This document shows, piece after piece, positions 53,322-62,600 of a stretch of DNA of 64,000 bases. The position numbers were made by a program, and so were the translations under genes. The stretch comes from Mucilaginibacter_A sp050955045 (GTDB taxonomy: Bacteria > Bacteroidota > Bacteroidia > Sphingobacteriales > Sphingobacteriaceae), in assembly GCA_050955045.1 (NCBI GenBank), contig JBPBQV010000035.1, positions 1 to 64,000 on the forward strand, read 5' to 3'. The notes beneath the pieces were generated by a model. The model did no database searches. It had not been told where the DNA came from and was given only the letters and a program-made list of their open reading frames with translations. Numbering within the stretch: the first letter of the stretch is position 1; each line of letters starts with the position of its first letter.

Positions 53322-55577
53322 ATGGAAAAAGCATTTTTCGACAATAAAGATTATAAACCTTTAGACCGGGTAGATGGCCGGCTTAAGGTAACTGGTGCAG
53401 CCAAATATTCTGCCGAATTTCAGCTGCCTGATATGGCGTATGCTGTTTTGGTAGGCAGCACCATTGCAAAAGGTTCTATTAAAAGTATTGATGCTAAAGC
53501 AGCAGAACGCGCACCAGGTGTTTTGGCAGTTATTTCTTATTTGAATGCGATTAAGGTTCCAGGATATAAATCAGATGCTGGCCATCCTTCCGAACCTCCT
53601 ACAAATGGACAACCTTTACGCGTTTTTTACGATAATAAAATCGTTTCTAACGGACAGCCAATTGTCGCTGTAGTGGCTAATACTTTTGAAAGAGCACAGT
53701 ATGGTGCATCGTTAGTAAAAGTAACGTACGATAAAGAGCAGCATCAAACTGATTTTAATGCGAATGTGCAAAACGCAATTCAGCCGGCTCAGGTCAAAAA
53801 AAACCCTAAATCTGGTTTGGCTGATTATAACCGAGGTCAGGCTGACGCTTATCAAACGGCTCCGGTTAAAGTAGAAGCTGAATATGTTCATCCTTCAGAA
53901 ATGCACAATCCAATGGAGTTGCAAGCAATTACTGCTCATTGGGAAGCTGATGATAAATTAACTGTTTATGACAAGGTGCAGGGAACGCAACCCACACAGC
54001 AAAACTTTGCCAAAGAGTGGAAAATACCTGCAGAAAACGTTAAGGTAATTGCAACCTTTGTTGGTGGTGCTTTTGGAAATGGTTTGCACAACTGGCCGCA
54101 TGAAACCGCCGCAATTATTGCTGCAAAGCAAGTAAAACGTCCGGTGAAGTTGGTATTAACGCGCGAGCAAATGTTCACGATGGTTGGCTACCGTCCACAT
54201 ACTTGGCAGAAAATACAAATGGGAGCCACAAAAGATGGAAAACTGGTTAGCATCGATCATCAGTCTATCGGGCAAACTTCCAGCTACGAAGAGTTTACAG
54301 AATCAACTTTGCAGCAAACCAAAATGATGTATGCTTCGCCAAGCGTAAGTACACGTTATCGTATTTTGCCACTTAACGTAGCTACGCCAATCTGGATGCG
54401 CGGACCGGGGGAAGCAACTGGTGCTTTTGCGTTGGAATCGGCAATGGATGAAATGGCTTTTGCCTTGAATATTGATCCGGTTGAATTCAGGTTACGGAAC
54501 TATACAGACTCTGATCCGGATAAAAATTTACCTTGGTCAACTAAATATTTAAAAGAATGTTACCAGGCCGGAATGGAAAAAATAGGCTGGAGCAAACGCA
54601 AGTTACAGCCAGGTCAGGTAAAATCCGGAGAATGGCTGGTGGGCTACGGTATGGGAACAGGAACTTTTGGTGCAAACCGTGGCTCTGCAACGGTTAGAGC
54701 ACAATTAGATGCTAATGGGAATTTGGTAATGCAAAGTGCTATTACAGATATTGGCCCAGGAACAGGTACAGCTATGGTACAAATTGCGTCCAATTCCACT
54801 GGTATTGCAACAAATAAAATAAGTTTCCAGTTAGGTAATTCTGAATATCCAAAAGCCGGTAATCAGGGGGGATCTTCAACTGTTAACACGGTTGGCCCTG
54901 CTGTGCAAGCTGCTTGTAATGCGATTAAGCAACAGTTAAAAACAATGGCTATCGCAAAAGGCGAAAGCGAATCAGCTTTTAGTACAGCTAAACCTGAAGA
55001 TATGATGATTAACGAAGGTCAGCTTTCGCTTATCAATAATCCATCGGTAAAAATAGCAATTGCTGATTTGTTTAAACAGAACAACGTACAAAAAATAGAA
55101 GCTACAGAAGAATCTAAACCGAATGATAACCGAACTAAGTATTCAATGTACGCCTTTTCTATGCACTTTGCAGAAGTTCACGTACATCCGTCAACCGGAC
55201 AAGTGCGGGTTAAAAAAGTAGTTTGTTGTGCAGATGCTGGTACAATTGTTAGTCCGAAAACGGCTGCAAATCAAATGATTGGTGGTGCAACCGGCGGTAT
55301 CGGTATGGCTTTAACAGAAGATGCTGTAATTGATCATCGTTTTGGTAGATATGTAACGAAAGATTTTGCAGACTACCACGTGCCTGTACATGCAGATGTG
55401 CCGGCAATTGAAGTATTTTTTGTAGATAAACCAGATACTTTAGTTGATCCGGTAGGAAGTAAAGGTTTGGGTGAAATTGCCATAATTGGCGTTGCCCCAG
55501 CTATTGCAAATGCTATATTTAATGCTACTGGTAAAAGGATACGCGAATTGCCTATTACACCCGATAAGCTACTTTAA
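53322..55577 (+). CDS. Molybdenum aldehyde oxidoreductase, molybdopterin-binding subunit (PaoC type)
   Basis: About 751 residues from the ATG at 53322; a TTG at 53307 would add five and is less likely. The two xanthine-oxidase-family halves are clear: VDGRLKVTGAAKYSAEF, FVGGAFGNGLHNWPHETAAIIAAK, WMRGPGEATGAFALESAMDEMA, and near the end VDPVGSKGLGEIAIIGVAPAIANAI, with the catalytic Glu in GLGE. It oxidises an aldehyde or related compound at the molybdenum centre; the substrate cannot be read. It is the last gene of the three-subunit operon. A maturation factor of the XdhC/PaoD type is not present in the window. Confidence 0.95.
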   Translation: MEKAFFDNKDYKPLDRVDGRLKVTGAAKYSAEFQLPDMAYAVLVGSTIAKGSIKSIDAKAAERAPGVLAVISYLNAIKVPGYKSDAGHPSEPPTNGQPLRVFYDNKIVSNGQPIVAVVANTFERAQYGASLVKVTYDKEQHQTDFNANVQNAIQPAQVKKNPKSGLADYNRGQADAYQTAPVKVEAEYVHPSEMHNPMELQAITAHWEADDKLTVYDKVQGTQPTQQNFAKEWKIPAENVKVIATFVGGAFGNGLHNWPHETAAIIAAKQVKRPVKLVLTREQMFTMVGYRPHTWQKIQMGATKDGKLVSIDHQSIGQTSSYEEFTESTLQQTKMMYASPSVSTRYRILPLNVATPIWMRGPGEATGAFALESAMDEMAFALNIDPVEFRLRNYTDSDPDKNLPWSTKYLKECYQAGMEKIGWSKRKLQPGQVKSGEWLVGYGMGTGTFGANRGSATVRAQLDANGNLVMQSAITDIGPGTGTAMVQIASNSTGIATNKISFQLGNSEYPKAGNQGGSSTVNTVGPAVQAACNAIKQQLKTMAIAKGESESAFSTAKPEDMMINEGQLSLINNPSVKIAIADLFKQNNVQKIEATEESKPNDNRTKYSMYAFSMHFAEVHVHPSTGQVRVKKVVCCADAGTIVSPKTAANQMIGGATGGIGMALTEDAVIDHRFGRYVTKDFADYHVPVHADVPAIEVFFVDKPDTLVDPVGSKGLGEIAIIGVAPAIANAIFNATGKRIRELPITPDKLL

Positions 55578-55590
55578 AAAATCTTAAATA

Positions 55591-55626
55591 AAACCAGTGT
55601 GCTTATTATATCAGGCACACTGGTTT
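55591..55626. terminator. Bidirectional terminator between PaoC-type gene and NRPS gene
   Basis: Perfect 12-base arms AAACCAGTGTGC (55591-55602) and GCACACTGGTTT (55615-55626). The right arm overlaps the last codons of the NRPS gene. A/T-rich sequence flanks both sides, and the two genes converge here. Confidence 0.85.
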
Positions 55627-58600
55627 AAACAATCTTGTAAAGCAGTTGCAAATTCTTTATCATTTGGGCTATCAAATAAAGTTTTATGATCTCCTGGTAC
55701 TTCATAAATTTTTACACCTTTTGAAGCATACTTTTTCCATCCCAAAAATTTAAAATCGTCTATGTAGTAGATTCGTTCTTTCGCTCTGAAAAGATCAATT
55801 GTACCATCAAACGGTTCTACTTTATAATTGTAATAAGCAATATCGTGCTGTTCGCTAATTTGCTTTACTTCCAACATATATTTGTCAGTTGTTACCGTTT
55901 CCTCTTTTAGTATTCCTAAATAAACAGCGATAGCCTTAATCTTTTTTAATACAAAATTAAATTGATAAGTAATGGTAGTTTTAGGTTGTGTAAATAAAGA
56001 GAGGATGATCCAAACAAGTTTTTTAAATTGTCTGAATATTTTAATAAAAACTTTGTAAAAAATGCTTTTGTCTGAAAGATGGTCTTCAGCATTTGTATCA
56101 ATCATACCAAGCATTTTTACTTCTTTTCCCATTAAACGCAGTTGACGTGCCATTTCTACAGCTACATATCCGCCAAAAGAGTAACCAGCAATAGCATACG
56201 GTCCAACAGGATTATTTTTAACAATTTCTTCAACGTAGTTAGAAGCTATTTCTTCCATATTATCTAAAGGTTTGTCATGACCATCAAGTCCTCTAGCTTG
56301 CAATCCGTAAACAGGCTGATCATCATCTACATGTTTTGCTATACTATTAAAGTTTAAAACATTAGAATCACTGCCGTGAATAAGATAAACTGGCATTTTA
56401 TTTCCTGTTGGTTTGATAGGAACTAATGAACTCCAGTTGATGGATTTTTCAACACCTGTTAGTAAAAGAGATAAAGATTCAATTGTAGAAGATTTAAAAA
56501 GGGAGGACAAAGGCAGCCTTTTTCCGGTTTCTTTTTCTAAACGGCTCATAATTTGAACTGCAGAAAGAGAATGACCGCCTATTTCAAAAAAGTTATCGTT
56601 AATGCTGATAGCAGAAAGCCCCAGCACACTGCACCAAATATCTGATACTAATTTTTCAGCATCTGTTCTGGGGCCAATGTAATCGGAAGCGGTTTCATTA
56701 TTTTGCGTTGTTTGTGGTTTTGGTAAAGCATTGCGGTCGATTTTGTTGTTTGGCGTTAAAGGAAATTCAGTAAGAAGGATGAAATGAGCCGGAATCATAA
56801 ATGGAGGTAATACTTCTTTTATAGCTGTTTTCCAGTTGTTTATCCAGATTTTTGAATTATCTTCATCTACAAGCGGAGCAATAACATAAGCAACAAGTTG
56901 CTGATTGCCGTACTGATCTTCCTGCGCCACAACTACTACCTGGTTAATCTGGTTTTGAAGCGTAAGCTGCGCTTCAATCTCGCCCAATTCTACACGATGA
57001 CCTCTTATTTTAACCTGATGATCTGCACGGCCTAAATACTCAATTTCGCCATTTGGCAATAAGCGACCCACATCACCGGTACGATACATTTTTTTACCAG
57101 AATCTGTACTGATTATATCTTTAGGAAAACGCGTAACAGTTAATCCAACCTGATTTAAATAACCTCTTGCAACACCATCTCCGGCAATAAATATTTCGCC
57201 AATTTCCCCATCGGGTAAAAGGTTAAAATATTCATCCAGAATATAAACCTGTGTATTATCAATGGGACGGCCAATAGTAATCAGCTTATCCTCATAAAAA
57301 ATCTGTTTCCCGGTAGAGTAGATGGTTGTTTCCGTTGGCCCATACATATTCCATAAGCCGGCACAAAGTGTAGTCAGTTTTTTTGCCAAATCAGGTTGCA
57401 AGGCCTCGCCGCAACAAAAAATTCTGACAGGTAATTTATCTGTCCAACCAGCCTCCAGCAACATGCGGAACGTTGCCGGTGTAGCCTGTATCAAACTAAT
57501 ATTTGCTGATTTAATCAATTTCAGCAACTCGTAACCGTCTTTAGCTATTTTTGTATCGGCCAAAACCATTTCAGCACCACTTATTAAAGGTAAAAATAGC
57601 TCTAGTCCGGCAATATCAAAAGAAATGGTAGAAAGAGCCAACATTCGGTCATCCGCAGCAATTCCGGGCCATTTATAAACACTGCTCAATAAATTAATTA
57701 AGCTATGATGCTCAATTTGAACACCTTTTGGCCTGCCAGTTGAACCAGAAGTGTACAATACATAAGCCAGATCAGAACCGTTAATTGTTAGTTCCGGGTT
57801 TTTGGCTGAATAAGATTGAAGCTCCGGAATAACGTCTTCCAGCAGTATTTCTTCTGCATCTGATAAAAACTGTCCTTTGTATTTTTGATTAACCAGCAGT
57901 AATTTTGCGCCCGAATCCTGCAGCATGTAGTGAATACGATCATGTGGATAAGTTGGATCAAGCGGAATATAAGCCGCGCCGGATTTCAACACAGCCAAAA
58001 TAGTCATCACCATTTTTATCGAACGATCTAATGCTACGCCGATTAAATCACCTTTTCGGATGCCTTTTTTAACAAGGAAATTTGCTAACTGGTTGGATTT
58101 TGAAAGCAGTTCGCCGTTTGTAATAGTTTGATCATAGAAACTTATTGCTGTTTTTACCGCATATTTTTCAAGGTTCTGGCTGATCATATCCGGAAGAGAA
58201 CCTTGCGAATCAACAGCTGCAGTATCATTCCGTGTTTTTTCTTGATCGCTTGAACTATTTTTGGGTAGGATTGAAATACGATTAATCGCACGGTCTGGTT
58301 GCTCAGAAAGCTGTTGTAGCAGTTCTTCAAAACAAGCCATCATCCAACGAATAGTTTCCGGCTTAAAAAGCTGTGTGTTATACGACCATTCCAGTGTTAA
58401 TTCATTTTCAGAACCACTAGCATTTAAAAAAATCTCAAAAGTTTCAAAAGCTCTTGGGTTATAATGTAAACGATACGATAAACCTGTAAATGCTACGCCA
58501 TCGTCCATGTTCATATCCATGTTAAAAACAATCGGTACCAGCGGAATACGGGAAGCATCTCGCGAAAACTGAAGTGTTTTAATCAAAGTACCGAAACTAA

Positions 58601-59645
58601 ACTGCTGCTGTTCCAGTGCATCCAGTATTTCAGTTTTTCTTTGTTTAAGATACGCGTTGAACGTAGATGCTTCTTTTAACACACTTTTTATGGGAAGTAG
58701 GTTTACGCAATGCCCAGTCAATCCATAGTAACCCGAAGCTGCCTGCCCTGATGCCGGAAGTCCAAGAACAATTTCCTGTTGACCTGTAATTTGATGCAGC
58801 AAAATTTCAAAAGCCGAAAGCAGCGTAACTACAAAACTGCAACCTATTTTAGCACCTGTTTTTTTGATGGCTGAGCTAAGTGCCGGATCTAATTTAAAAT
58901 CCTGGCGATGGCTTTTATAAGTCCGCCCCACTGGCCGCGAAAAATCTATCGGAAGTTCTGTAACAGGTATGTTTTGGCTAAATTGATCAATCCAAAACTG
59001 TTTGGTTTGCTGATAAGCCTGTGTTGCTGCAAATTCTAGTTGCTCGGTAATATACAAGCTCATTTGCGGCACTTCCGGTAGCTGCGGTTGCTGACCTTGC
59101 TGATAAACGGTGTAAAGTTTACTTAAATCCTGCAATAAAACGCCTAACGACCAGCCATCGCAAATAATATGGTGCGCACTCAGCGTAAAATAATATTCCT
59201 CAGCCGAAAGCTTAAAAAGTGTAGTACGAAACAATGGCCCATTTTCCAGATCATAAGTCTGAAGCGATTCATTTTCGAGAAACTGTTTTATTAATTTCTG
59301 TTGATCAAATGAACTTTCAGAAGATAAGTCTCTAAAAATGAGATTAGCAGATATACTTTGGTAAATTAAAATTTGAGTTCCGTCGCTTTTAAAAGTACTA
59401 CGTAAAGATTGATGCCTCAGGATCAAATCTTGTAAAGCAATCTGTAATGCCTGCTTGTCCAGCTGTCCGTTTAGTTGCAGGGAAACAGATTCATTATAAC
59501 ATCTGTTAGCATCATCACCACCCAATTTGCAGGAAAGCCAGATTTCTTCTTGCGGTTTGGCCAGCGGAACTATTTGCTCAATTGCTGGCCCTGCAAAAGG
59601 GTCAAAATCAATCGGATCTAAGTAATATGATTGTTCTGTTTTCAA
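55611..59645 (-). CDS. Non-ribosomal peptide synthetase module, C-A-PCP-TE
   Basis: 1344 residues, one complete terminating module. Condensation domain (about 22-450) with HHIICDG at 158-164. Adenylation domain (about 490-960) with LAYVLYTSGSTGRPKG, NMYGPTETT, YRTGDVGRLLPNGEIEYLGR and the terminal Lys of PNNKIDRNALP. Carrier protein with phosphopantetheine Ser 1026 in GGHSL. Thioesterase (about 1090-1344) with GYSFGG and a C-terminal PGDHKTLF His. It adds one amino acid and releases the product. Substrate choice was not resolved by eye. It overlaps the PKS gene by four bases and follows it in transcription. Exact 12-mer copies lie inside at 56810-56821 and 58667-58678. Confidence 0.94.
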   Translation of the reverse strand: MKTEQSYYLDPIDFDPFAGPAIEQIVPLAKPQEEIWLSCKLGGDDANRCYNESVSLQLNGQLDKQALQIALQDLILRHQSLRSTFKSDGTQILIYQSISANLIFRDLSSESSFDQQKLIKQFLENESLQTYDLENGPLFRTTLFKLSAEEYYFTLSAHHIICDGWSLGVLLQDLSKLYTVYQQGQQPQLPEVPQMSLYITEQLEFAATQAYQQTKQFWIDQFSQNIPVTELPIDFSRPVGRTYKSHRQDFKLDPALSSAIKKTGAKIGCSFVVTLLSAFEILLHQITGQQEIVLGLPASGQAASGYYGLTGHCVNLLPIKSVLKEASTFNAYLKQRKTEILDALEQQQFSFGTLIKTLQFSRDASRIPLVPIVFNMDMNMDDGVAFTGLSYRLHYNPRAFETFEIFLNASGSENELTLEWSYNTQLFKPETIRWMMACFEELLQQLSEQPDRAINRISILPKNSSSDQEKTRNDTAAVDSQGSLPDMISQNLEKYAVKTAISFYDQTITNGELLSKSNQLANFLVKKGIRKGDLIGVALDRSIKMVMTILAVLKSGAAYIPLDPTYPHDRIHYMLQDSGAKLLLVNQKYKGQFLSDAEEILLEDVIPELQSYSAKNPELTINGSDLAYVLYTSGSTGRPKGVQIEHHSLINLLSSVYKWPGIAADDRMLALSTISFDIAGLELFLPLISGAEMVLADTKIAKDGYELLKLIKSANISLIQATPATFRMLLEAGWTDKLPVRIFCCGEALQPDLAKKLTTLCAGLWNMYGPTETTIYSTGKQIFYEDKLITIGRPIDNTQVYILDEYFNLLPDGEIGEIFIAGDGVARGYLNQVGLTVTRFPKDIISTDSGKKMYRTGDVGRLLPNGEIEYLGRADHQVKIRGHRVELGEIEAQLTLQNQINQVVVVAQEDQYGNQQLVAYVIAPLVDEDNSKIWINNWKTAIKEVLPPFMIPAHFILLTEFPLTPNNKIDRNALPKPQTTQNNETASDYIGPRTDAEKLVSDIWCSVLGLSAISINDNFFEIGGHSLSAVQIMSRLEKETGKRLPLSSLFKSSTIESLSLLLTGVEKSINWSSLVPIKPTGNKMPVYLIHGSDSNVLNFNSIAKHVDDDQPVYGLQARGLDGHDKPLDNMEEIASNYVEEIVKNNPVGPYAIAGYSFGGYVAVEMARQLRLMGKEVKMLGMIDTNAEDHLSDKSIFYKVFIKIFRQFKKLVWIILSLFTQPKTTITYQFNFVLKKIKAIAVYLGILKEETVTTDKYMLEVKQISEQHDIAYYNYKVEPFDGTIDLFRAKERIYYIDDFKFLGWKKYASKGVKIYEVPGDHKTLFDSPNDKEFATALQDCLNQCA

Positions 59646-62600
59646 ACTAAATCGTTTTGTTTAACCTGTAAAAATTTATGCTGATGTTCCGGATCTACAA
59701 TAAACCAAGCCGGGTTTCCATCTTTATCTTTTCCAAGCCGCGCTCCTGGAACTGGCGGTACTTCTTTTACCGTTGTTTTTTTAAGTTGAGATTGTGCAGC
59801 AGAAAAACCTAAAAAACCTGCATTAGCCAGTTCTAGTGCACTTTCTTCAAATACAGAAGCAATACGGTTTATTTCTGAAACAGTATGCGCCGCCGTTAAA
59901 AAACAAGGAAAGTTATCCCAGATATGGATGCCTTTTAAACGCATTAAGCTAAAGAGTAGCTCGTTATGCTTATATTCCTGCTTAAATTTCAGCTTCCACA
60001 AAGAGCCAAAACTAACCGCATAAACAGGTAAATTATGTTGTGTACAGGTTTTGTTGATTGCTTCTGCCAATCGACTTGTTTCCGCATTGATTCTTTGCTG
60101 CAATTCCGGGCCTTGTGTTTTCAAGTATGTTAAAGTAGCTTTTGCAGCAGCCAGCGCAAGCGGATGGCGCACAAAAGTTCCGGCAAAGTAAGTAACACCG
60201 GCTTCGGGCACAGAATCATCTCCGTATTGCCAGAAACCGCCGTCCAGCGCATCCATAAATTGTTTTTTACCTGCAATTACACCGATAGATAAGCCACCGC
60301 CAATCACTTTTCCATAAGTTCCTAAATCAGCCTGAATTCCAAACAACGCCTGCGCGCCGCCCGGATGCATCCGGAAACCGGTAATTACTTCATCAAAAAT
60401 TAAGGTTGTACCGGCTTGTTCTGTTATTTTTCTAACTTCTTTCAAAAACTCAACCGGCTGAAATTCTGGTCTTCTGCTTTGAACGGGTTCTACTAAAACG
60501 GCTGCCAACTCGTGCGCCCGTTCTCGAATGATTTTTAAAGATTCATCCGTTCCATAATCCAAAATCAGCATGTTTTGCACAGCTTCCGGCATAATTCCGG
60601 GCGCCGCCGGAAACGATTTTAATGCTTTAGTTCCGCGCACAATCACTTCATCCACAATACCATGGTAAGAACCGGAAAAAGCAACAATCAGCGAGCGGCC
60701 GGTTACGGTTCGCGCAATCCGCATCGCGCCCAAAACCGCTTCCGAGCCGGTATTGCACAAACCTGCACGGTCTGCACCGGTAAACTCGCAAATTAGCTGA
60801 CTTACTTCGCCTGCTAATTGATGTTGCGGACCGATTTCGTATCCAATCTCTATTTGCTGCTGCAATGCTTTTTTGATAAATTCTGGCTGATAGCCTAAAA
60901 AGCTGCTACCAAATCCGTTCAATGCATCAATGTAATCGTTGCCGTCAATATCTTGCAAATGGCTTCCTTTTGAATGGTTGACTACCAACGGATAGACAAT
61001 TTCTTTTGTAGCCGGACTAAAACCAGAAACTACACGCGGATCGGCCATAAAAGCACGGTTTTGCTGCGTTTGCGCTTTGCTTTTTGCTGTTTTTTGATTG
61101 TAATTCCGAATCAGACTTTTTAAAAATTCCTGCTGAATTGGATTCAGTTCATCTTTTTCTCTTTGAATGCGAGCCGTTGCGCCAAAAGGTTTTTTAATTT
61201 CTGCAGCTTCATCTGCTGATAATTTCAGTTCCGCAGGTTTCTTTTCTGCAAAAACAGATGCTTCTTTTACCGGTGTTTTTTTGTCGTCCTGCAATAAATT
61301 GATTTGCTGCGAAATCAACTGAATTTGCTGCGCGAGTAAATTAAGCACAGAACTGTTTTGTGCTGAATAATTTGCTGAATAAACAGGAGAGATTTGTTCC
61401 GAAGAAATTACTTTTTCAGCAATAGCTTCTTTTGGTAATTTACTTTCTAAATAAACAGATAAGCTTTCTATCGTATCAAACTGCTCATTCAGGTTTCGGA
61501 ACGAGACCGGAACGTTGAACTTTTTACTGATCGAAATAGAAATTTGTGTCAGCAAAAGCGAGTCAAAACCCATTTCTATAAAAGTACTTTCGGGCTGCAT
61601 ATCCTGCAGTTCAATTCCCGAAGCATCATATAAAATAGTTTTGATCTGTTCAGATAAATTATTTGTTTTCATGATTTTAACTTGTGCTATCTCAATTTCT
61701 TGTAGAGGAGTTTCTTTGGATATTTCTGAAACAATAGATAGTGTTTTTATTGATGCCGAAGGCGGATTTACCCAGCATTTTTTGTAAGCGTAAGCGTAGG
61801 GCGGAAGCTGTATTTTCTTCCTGATCTGACCCTTGTAAAATGCTTTCCAATCCGGTTTAAAACCTTCTTCCCATAATTGTCCAAGCACTTTCAGCATTCC
61901 GGCATAAACCGATTCTTTTTCGCCCGTTGGAGCCGCCGCACTCATAATAGTTGCTTTTTTACTCACACATTGCTGCCGTACCAACTGAGATAAGGTATTG
62001 CCGGGGCCAACATCAATCAAAAAGTTATGCTGATGATCCAGCAAGGTATCAACCGCATCTGTAAATAAAACTGTATTGCGGATATGTGCCGACCAGTAAG
62101 CGGCGCTGGTTGCTTCTTTATCCCGAATAAATTTTCCGGTAACGGTAGAAACGAAAGGTGTTTTTGGTGGATTTAAGGTGATGGTTTTTACAATTTCTTC
62201 AAAAGGTTGCAGGATCGGGTCCATCATTGCAGAATGAAACGCGTGCTTATTTTCCAGCAAACGGCAGGCAATACCTTGCTCATTTAAAATGGTTGCAAAA
62301 GCAGCAACCGCTTCAATTTCGCCTGAAACCACTATTACATTTTTACTGTTGATTGCCGCAATCGATAAATTTTTGGGTAAAATTAAATTCAGTTCTTCCG
62401 GAGATATTTTAACAGCAAGCATATTTCCGCCGGGCAAAAGCTGCATCAGCCGACAACGGGCAACAATTAGTTTTAAAGCATCTTCCAAGCTAAAAACGCC
62501 GGCAAAATGAGCAGCCATAAATTCGCCCAAACTATGTCCGGTTATCGCGTTTGGCTGCAATCCCCAGCTCGTCCATAACCTTACCATTGCATATTGCATG

